In this document: positions 15,658 through 19,855 of the stretch, one piece after another
How positions within the stretch are numbered: position 1 is the stretch's first letter
Layout: each line of letters opens with the position of its first letter
DNA from: JAGVPT01 sp964384415
Lineage (GTDB): Bacteria; Bacteroidota; Ignavibacteria; UBA10030; UBA8401
Length of the DNA stretch: 19,855 nt
Direction of reading: 5' to 3'
Assembly (NCBI GenBank): GCA_964384415.1
Contig: CAYLMV010000073.1
Coordinates: 1 to 19,855, forward strand
Position numbers and translations under genes: made by a program
The notes under the pieces: generated by a model
Database searches by the model: none
The model's input: the letters and a program-made list of their open reading frames with translations, nothing else
Told to the model about the DNA's origin: nothing

Positions 15658-16656
15658 TTACTTCTTCTGCTTCATGTCGCTGCTGTGGCCGGGAAAAAAT
15701 TTTGCTTTTGGATCTATGTACGATTTGATGTTGTTGACCGCGATCGCCGCCTCTCCGAAGCCGGTGGCGATAAGCTTCAGTTTTCCGGGAAAGGTCGCGA
15801 TGTCGCCGGCTGCATAGATACCGGGAATATTTGTTTCCATCTTCGTTGTCACCTTGATATCTCCCTTCTCGATTTCGAGACCCCAATCCCGAAGCGGGCC
15901 GAGACTTGCCACAAATCCGAGGTTGAGGAGAAGGTGATCCACAAGCACGGTTTCCACTTCAGAGGTCCTGTTGTTCTTGATAACAACTTTCTCGATGGAA
16001 GAGCCTCCGGTAATAGAATCTATTTCGTACCAGAGTTTCACTTCGGCTCGGGAGCCCATGAGCTTCCTCACGCTGTCCTCGTGTGCCCGAAACTCATCGC
16101 GGCGATGGATCAGGGTAATATGTTTTGCAGTATCCTGGAGGTTCAACGCCCAGTCAACCGCGCTATCTCCTCCTCCAACAATCAAGAGGCGCTTCTCCTT
16201 GAAAAGAGACTTATCCTTTACAAAGTAGTGAACAAAACGATTCTCAAGATTCTCAATTCCCGGTACGTCGAGACGCCGTGGAACGAACGCTCCGATCCCC
16301 ACGGTAAGAAGCAAAGCCTTCGTCCGATGCTCGGTTCCGTTTTGGGTTGTCAGCCTGAGGATGTTCTCCCCCTCATGCGTCTCCGGCCGGAGTGATTCGA
16401 CCTTCTCATCAAGACAGACGCTTGGGTTGTGATGGAGACCTTGTTCGATGAGATTCTTTGCGAGTTCTTTCGCCACTACCTTTGGAAATCCGGCGACATC
16501 GTAAATGTATTTTTCAGGATAGAGCGCCGTCAGCTGGCCGCCGAGTTCCGGAAGCGCATCGATGATCTTCGTCTTCATATGCCGAAGCCCGGCATAGAAA
16601 GAAGCAAACAGCCCAACGGGCCCGCCGCCAATAATCGTTATGTCAAAGAGTTCCAT
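15658..16656 (-). CDS. Ferredoxin-NADP reductase, thioredoxin-reductase-like type
   Basis: FAD enzyme that exchanges electrons between ferredoxin and NADP(H). The 332-residue protein has the two-dinucleotide-fold layout of thioredoxin reductase: FAD site GGGPVG at 10-15 with the following ELGGQLTALYPEKYIYDVAG region, NADP site IVGGGDSAVDWA at 159-170 and HRRDEFRAH at 184-192, and the second FAD motif YAAGDIATFPGK at 281-292. The redox CxxC pair of true thioredoxin reductases is missing; this, with the C-terminal extension after GEAAIAVNNI, identifies the FNR type known from Chlorobium and Bacillus (YumC). It probably supplies NADPH from reduced ferredoxin, or the reverse, and could feed the two reductases encoded upstream. 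Confidence 0.93.
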   Translation of the reverse strand: MELFDITIIGGGPVGLFASFYAGLRHMKTKIIDALPELGGQLTALYPEKYIYDVAGFPKVVAKELAKNLIEQGLHHNPSVCLDEKVESLRPETHEGENILRLTTQNGTEHRTKALLLTVGIGAFVPRRLDVPGIENLENRFVHYFVKDKSLFKEKRLLIVGGGDSAVDWALNLQDTAKHITLIHRRDEFRAHEDSVRKLMGSRAEVKLWYEIDSITGGSSIEKVVIKNNRTSEVETVLVDHLLLNLGFVASLGPLRDWGLEIEKGDIKVTTKMETNIPGIYAAGDIATFPGKLKLIATGFGEAAIAVNNIKSYIDPKAKFFPGHSSDMKQKK

Positions 16657-16674
16657 GAGGCCTGAGCGAATGTG

Positions 16675-17388
16675 TTAGCGGGGGTTGATCGTGGGCCGGA
16701 TATCGATTTCGCTGACATTGCTCCTGGCCGGCATCGTGAGTGCAAAGAGAACCGTATCGGCGACATCCTGGGGCTGGATAATCTTCTCCGAGTCCTTTGA
16801 GTGGTTGGAGAAATTTGTGTTCACCGAACCCGGACAAATCGAAACGACGCGTATGTTATGATCGCGGACCTCCAGCATCAATGAACGTGAGAACCCGATG
16901 AGCCCCCACTTTGTCGCTGAGTACGTGGCGCCGCCCACGAACGAGTTCCTCCCGGCGAGCGACGCAATGTTGATGATCTCTCCGCTTTTATGCTCAATCA
17001 TACTCGGAAGCACCGCTTTGCACGCGAGAAACACTCCCCGCAGATTCACGCTCATCATGCCGTCATAATCGCGCGTGTCGGTGTCAAGCACTTTGGAAAA
17101 AATGCCGTAACCCGCGTTATTGATAAGAATGTCTATTGCGCCGTACTCTTCGATGGTCCTCTTCGCAAGCTTCAGCACCTGCGGCTCGTCGGCGACATCT
17201 GTAGGGACGGAAATGCTTGTGCCGCCGGAAGAACGAATTTCAGCCTCCACAGCGGCGAGGTCTTTTTCGTGCCGGGCGGCAAGAACCACCCTGACTCCGG
17301 CCTTTGAAAGAGTCAAGGCAATCGCCTTTCCAATGCCTTTGCTGGCTCCGGTAACGATCGCCGCTTTTCCCTTTAATGGTTCACCCAT
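16675..17388 (-). CDS. Short-chain dehydrogenase/reductase, first of a tandem pair
   Basis: A 237-residue classical SDR. Cofactor-binding TGASKGIG is at 13-20, NNAG at 90-93, and the catalytic Ser143, Tyr156 and Lys160 (YSATK). The end SEIDIRPTINPR resembles the end of the neighbouring SDR (EEIIMRPIEGDL), which suggests the two are paralogues. Annotation pipelines would call it 3-oxoacyl-ACP reductase, but it lacks fatty acid synthesis neighbours. Its place directly after folE, PTPS and a sepiapterin-reductase-like SDR suggests a pterin role, for instance reducing the second side-chain keto group of 6-pyruvoyl-tetrahydropterin. That assignment is inference. Confidence 0.85.
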   Translation of the reverse strand: MGEPLKGKAAIVTGASKGIGKAIALTLSKAGVRVVLAARHEKDLAAVEAEIRSSGGTSISVPTDVADEPQVLKLAKRTIEEYGAIDILINNAGYGIFSKVLDTDTRDYDGMMSVNLRGVFLACKAVLPSMIEHKSGEIINIASLAGRNSFVGGATYSATKWGLIGFSRSLMLEVRDHNIRVVSICPGSVNTNFSNHSKDSEKIIQPQDVADTVLFALTMPARSNVSEIDIRPTINPR

Positions 17389-17391
17389 TGT

Positions 17392-18111
17392 TCAAAGATC
17401 TCCTTCTATCGGTCGCATAATGATTTCTTCTGTGAGAACGTTGTCAGGAAGTCTGAATGCGGAAACAACGACATCGGCGACATCAGACGGCCTCATCATT
17501 CTCCGGCCGTATTTGCGGCGGGATTCGCGATCCCACATTTTCGTCTCGACCGCTCCCGGCAACACATCGATGATCCTAATGCCCTTCTTGCGAACTTCCG
17601 CCCGAAGACCCCGCGACAAAGCAAGCATGCCGGCTTTCGAAGCAGAATAAACCGAAGAGTCCAGGAAGGTAGTCGTCGCGCTGACAGACACGATATTAAC
17701 GATCGTTCCCTTCTTCTTCTTCAGCATTCCCGGCAGCACCGACTTGATAGAAAGAAAGGCGCCTCGCAGGTTCGTCGCCATCACTCTATCATATTCCTGA
17801 GTCGTTGTCCGGGAGAACGGCTTGAAATAGGTGATCGCTGCATTATTCACCAGCACGTCGACGCCGCCCCAATTCTTGACCATGAGACTCTGCGCGCGCG
17901 AAACGCTTTCTGACGACCGCACGTCGCACTTGATAACCGACGCGTTCCCCCCCGCGCGATTGATCCCTTCGGCGTTGCGCCGGAGAGCGGAGACATTCCT
18001 TCCTGTCAAAACAACGTGCGCTCCACCTCGACCGAATGCCTCGGCAATCGCGGCACCGATACCCCGGCTTGCGCCGGTTATCCACACAATGGGAATTTTC
18101 CTGTCAGACAT
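17392..18111 (-). CDS. Sepiapterin-reductase-like short-chain dehydrogenase
   Basis: Classical SDR of 239 residues from the ATG at 18111. TGASRGIG is at 12-19, NNAA at 89-92, and the active-site Ser143, Tyr155 and Lys159 (YSASK). The frame is open to 18201, but that would overlap folE by 80 bases and add a non-family tail, so the inner ATG is preferred. The C-terminal third (PGAVETKMW, then MMRPSDVADVVV, then EEIIMRP and GDL) closely recalls, from memory, the sepiapterin reductase of Chlorobium tepidum, which makes the threo form of dihydrobiopterin. With FolE and PTPS just upstream the proposed role is NADPH reduction of the pterin side chain. An unrelated carbonyl reductase remains possible. 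Confidence 0.8.
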   Translation of the reverse strand: MSDRKIPIVWITGASRGIGAAIAEAFGRGGAHVVLTGRNVSALRRNAEGINRAGGNASVIKCDVRSSESVSRAQSLMVKNWGGVDVLVNNAAITYFKPFSRTTTQEYDRVMATNLRGAFLSIKSVLPGMLKKKKGTIVNIVSVSATTTFLDSSVYSASKAGMLALSRGLRAEVRKKGIRIIDVLPGAVETKMWDRESRRKYGRRMMRPSDVADVVVSAFRLPDNVLTEEIIMRPIEGDL

Positions 18112-18121
18112 GTATTTGATG

Positions 18122-18709
18122 TCAGGCGGATTTGAGGCCGATGAGCGTGAGGAATTCCGCTCGCGTCTTGAGGTCAGTCCGGAAGTCTCCGAGCATAGCA
18201 CTCGTCGTCGCTCTCGATCCTTGCTTTTCCACTCCCCGCATCATCATGCAGAGGTGACGCGCTTCGCAGACCACGCCAACGCCGTTAGGGCGCAGCACAT
18301 CGAAGAGCGATTGCGCGATTTGCTGGGTCATCCGCTCCTGCACCTGAAGACGGCGGCTGAACATATCGACGAGGCGGGGAATTTTGCTCAATCCGAGAAT
18401 CTTGCCTTTCGGAAGATAGGCCACATGAACCTTTCCATAGAATGGAAGCATGTGGTGTTCGCAGAGACTGAAGAAGTCGATGTCTTTTACGATGACCATT
18501 TCGGAGTACTTCTCTTCAAAAATTGCTCCGTTGAAAAGAGTCTTGACATCCTCAGAATAGCCCTTCGTCAGAAACGCCATCGATTCCGCAACGCGGGACG
18601 GCGTCTTCAACAACCCCTCACGGGAAGGATCCTCGCCGAGGTTGATGAGCATCTCCTTCACAGTCTCTTCCAACTTCACCATCTTCTTTTCCGAGAGATC
18701 TCGAGTCAT
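18122..18709 (-). CDS. folE: GTP cyclohydrolase I
   Basis: Converts GTP to 7,8-dihydroneopterin triphosphate, the entry to folate and biopterin. The 195-residue protein contains all zinc and catalytic residues: Cys83, His85 and His86 in SLCEHHMLPF, and His152 and Cys154 in EARHLCM. GKVHVAYLP at 92-100, GLSKIPRLVD at 106-115 and QVQERMTQQIA at 122-132 follow the family. It overlaps the PTPS gene by the four bases ATGA, so the two are translationally coupled; ten bases separate it from the next SDR. The overlap favours channeling of its product into PTPS. Confidence 0.97.
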   Translation of the reverse strand: MTRDLSEKKMVKLEETVKEMLINLGEDPSREGLLKTPSRVAESMAFLTKGYSEDVKTLFNGAIFEEKYSEMVIVKDIDFFSLCEHHMLPFYGKVHVAYLPKGKILGLSKIPRLVDMFSRRLQVQERMTQQIAQSLFDVLRPNGVGVVCEARHLCMMMRGVEKQGSRATTSAMLGDFRTDLKTRAEFLTLIGLKSA

Positions 18710-19113
18710 CCTTTTCCTTTGTATTCAACAGAGTTATTCTGCGATTCATAAAGCCGGACGGAGTAAAGCTTCCCTTCTTTGATCCACGGGGCTATTTGAT
18801 TCCAGCACGCGATGGCGATATTCTCTGCGGTCGGCACAACATTCTTGAGGAAGTCGACATCAAGGTTAAGGTGTTTGTGGTCAACCTTGCTGATAAAATG
18901 TTCTTCAATAACTCGCTTGAGCTTTTTCAGATCGATGACGTATCCTGTCTTCGGATCGGGCTCACCGGCCACGGTGACTTCTACATAATAATTATGTCCG
19001 TGACCGTTCGGGTTCGAGCATTTGTCGTAGATGTCCAGGTTTTCCTGATCGGAGAGCAGAGGATTGAAGAGCCGATGCGCAGCGCTGAAGTTGGCCTTCC
19101 GTGTTACGTACAT
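18706..19113 (-). CDS. ptpS: 6-pyruvoyl-tetrahydropterin synthase
   Basis: A zinc enzyme of 135 residues that removes triphosphate from dihydroneopterin triphosphate and rearranges the side chain. Zinc ligands are His13 (SAAHRL), His38 and His40 (NGHGHNY). The catalytic Cys32 is in DKCSNPNGHGHNY, Asp78-His79 in VDHKHLNLDV, and Glu123 in LYESQNN. The spacing and text (SDQENL before the Cys, DHK-L-LDV, TAEN, YKGKG end) match the animal PTPS much better than the QueD enzymes of queuosine synthesis, which usually read CxxxHGH without the CxNPNGHGHNY form. The start is supported by GGAG eight bases upstream. It is 53 bases after bcp and overlaps folE. Confidence 0.93.
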   Translation of the reverse strand: MYVTRKANFSAAHRLFNPLLSDQENLDIYDKCSNPNGHGHNYYVEVTVAGEPDPKTGYVIDLKKLKRVIEEHFISKVDHKHLNLDVDFLKNVVPTAENIAIACWNQIAPWIKEGKLYSVRLYESQNNSVEYKGKG

Positions 19114-19166
19114 GACTTCTTCTCCGTGATCAGTTTCATTGCGTCGTTTTCCATTTATAGCTCACG

Positions 19167-19652
19167 TTAGGAAGCGGGCAGCGAAGCCGAGAGCGCATCG
19201 ACCACTTCTTCCGTGTGGCCGTCGACTTTCACCTTTCGAAAGATATGAGAAATCTTCCCCCGCTCATCGATGATGAACGTTGTTCTTTCGATCCCCATGT
19301 ACTTGCGCCCCATGAAGCTCTTCTCCTTCCAGACCTGGTACGATTCGAGCACTGAGCGGCTCTCGTCGCTGAGGAGGGCAAAATTCAGATCGTATTTCGA
19401 GATGAATTTTTTGTGGGATTCGACACTATCAGCGCTGACGCCCACCACGACGGCCCCTTTCCGCTTTATAGCGGAAAGGTTATCGCGAAACGAACAGGCC
19501 TCTTTGGTGCATCCCGACGTATCGTCCTTCGGGTAAAAGAAAAGTACTACCTTCTTTCCCTTGAGCTGCGCGAGTGAATGCTCTTTTCCATCGTCGCCTA
19601 AAAGAGAAAAATCGGGAGCCTTGTCCCCAATGGAAAGATCGGAACTTGTCAT
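19167..19652 (-). CDS. bcp: Thioredoxin-dependent thiol peroxidase (Bcp/PrxQ)
   Basis: Peroxiredoxin that reduces hydrogen and organic peroxides with thioredoxin. It is 161 residues, normal for the family. The peroxidatic Cys48 and resolving Cys53 lie in FYPKDDTSGCTKEACSFRD, the five-residue spacing typical of atypical 2-Cys PrxQ. ERTTFIIDERGKI near 124-136 is also characteristic. It starts three bases after the stop of another peroxiredoxin and may be co-transcribed with the pterin genes downstream. Tetrahydropterins oxidise readily, which would give peroxide-detoxifying neighbours a sense, though this is inference. Confidence 0.96.
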   Translation of the reverse strand: MTSSDLSIGDKAPDFSLLGDDGKEHSLAQLKGKKVVLFFYPKDDTSGCTKEACSFRDNLSAIKRKGAVVVGVSADSVESHKKFISKYDLNFALLSDESRSVLESYQVWKEKSFMGRKYMGIERTTFIIDERGKISHIFRKVKVDGHTEEVVDALSASLPAS

Positions 19653-19655
19653 CTC

Positions 19656-19855
19656 TTATGCCGCCGCTTTCTTGACTTCCTCATATGGAGGCTCAACACC
19701 TGGCGCATCACTCACCCACGCGTACTTTACATCGCCCTTCTCATCGATAACATACACGGCGCGTTTGGCGACGGTATAGCCCTTCAATCCGCCAAGACCT
19801 TCGAACACTATTCCGAACTGCTTGATGACGGTTCGATCAAAATCCGAGAGGAGCG
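19656..19855 (-). CDS. Peroxiredoxin (AhpC/TSA, redoxin-type), C-terminal part
   Basis: The last 65 codons of a gene running out of the right edge. Visible text includes LLSDFDRTVIKQFGI, KGYTVAKRAVYVIDEKG and DVKYAWVSDAPGVEPPYEEV before TAA. The R-A-x-Y-V-I-D-x-x-G segment and the following strand are characteristic of the C-terminal half of AhpC/TSA-type peroxiredoxins. The catalytic cysteine lies outside the window, so subclass cannot be stated. It is immediately upstream of bcp (three-base spacer), giving two peroxide reductases in tandem. Confidence 0.85.
   Translation of the reverse strand, partial: LLSDFDRTVIKQFGIVFEGLGGLKGYTVAKRAVYVIDEKGDVKYAWVSDAPGVEPPYEEVKKAAA

Noticed and set aside
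15685..16395. 236-codon plus-strand frame
   Set aside because: Antisense to the well-supported ferredoxin-NADP reductase, with no recognisable domain.
18112..18201. Thirty-codon N-terminal extension of the sepiapterin-reductase-like SDR
   Set aside because: It overlaps folE in another frame and places non-family residues ahead of the nucleotide fold; the ATG at 18111 gives a standard SDR length.
17831..18751. 306-codon open frame on the plus strand
   Set aside because: It lies antisense to folE and the SDR, both with intact active sites; its translation shows no family motif and it is explained by codon bias of the real genes.

Overview
The window (19,855 bases, one 100-N scaffold gap) looks like a metagenome-assembled chromosome fragment from the Bacteroidota/Chlorobiota/Ignavibacteria group. 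This placement is an inference from protein resemblances: a thioredoxin-reductase-like ferredoxin-NADP reductase, a short-chain reductase that resembles from memory the Chlorobium sepiapterin reductase, and a TPR lipoprotein with an N-terminus like PorW/SprE of type IX secretion. There are no rRNA or tRNA genes, no CRISPR array, no transposase and no phage genes. Almost every gene lies on the minus strand, so transcription runs right to left.

Left part (1-6042). The C-terminal end of an NCS1-type nucleobase/hydantoin permease (+) converges on mmsA, a CoA-dependent (methyl)malonate-semialdehyde dehydrogenase. To its right lie genes for fatty/butanoyl-CoA breakdown: acyl-CoA dehydrogenase, 3-hydroxyacyl-CoA dehydrogenase (hbd) and thiolase, transcribed thiolase to hbd to acyl-CoA dehydrogenase. 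No enoyl-CoA hydratase gene is in the window. The two spacers inside this set are filled by arrays of degenerate 7-base repeats, one of which holds the gap. A 129-base MITE-like palindromic element lies between the acyl-CoA dehydrogenase gene and mmsA.

Middle part (6187-14015). A PLP-dependent trans-sulfuration enzyme follows rho and is separated from it by a clear intrinsic terminator. rho has its own near-consensus promoter overlapping the end of folC and a leader of about 180 bases. Upstream is a run TPR lipoprotein - pyrK - pyrD - folC, with spacers of 3-26 bases, probably one transcription unit. Divergent from it is a small Spy/CpxP-like periplasmic protein gene (+).

Right part (14698-19855). 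Eight tightly packed minus-strand genes: peroxiredoxin (cut by the window end), bcp, 6-pyruvoyl-tetrahydropterin synthase, folE, two tandem short-chain reductases, ferredoxin-NADP reductase and a D-2-hydroxyacid dehydrogenase. FolE, an animal-type PTPS and sepiapterin-reductase-like SDRs together make a plausible complete tetrahydrobiopterin route. This is the most interesting biology in the window. The most interesting non-coding signal is the pair of heptamer arrays that reach into the last codons of the genes upstream of them.
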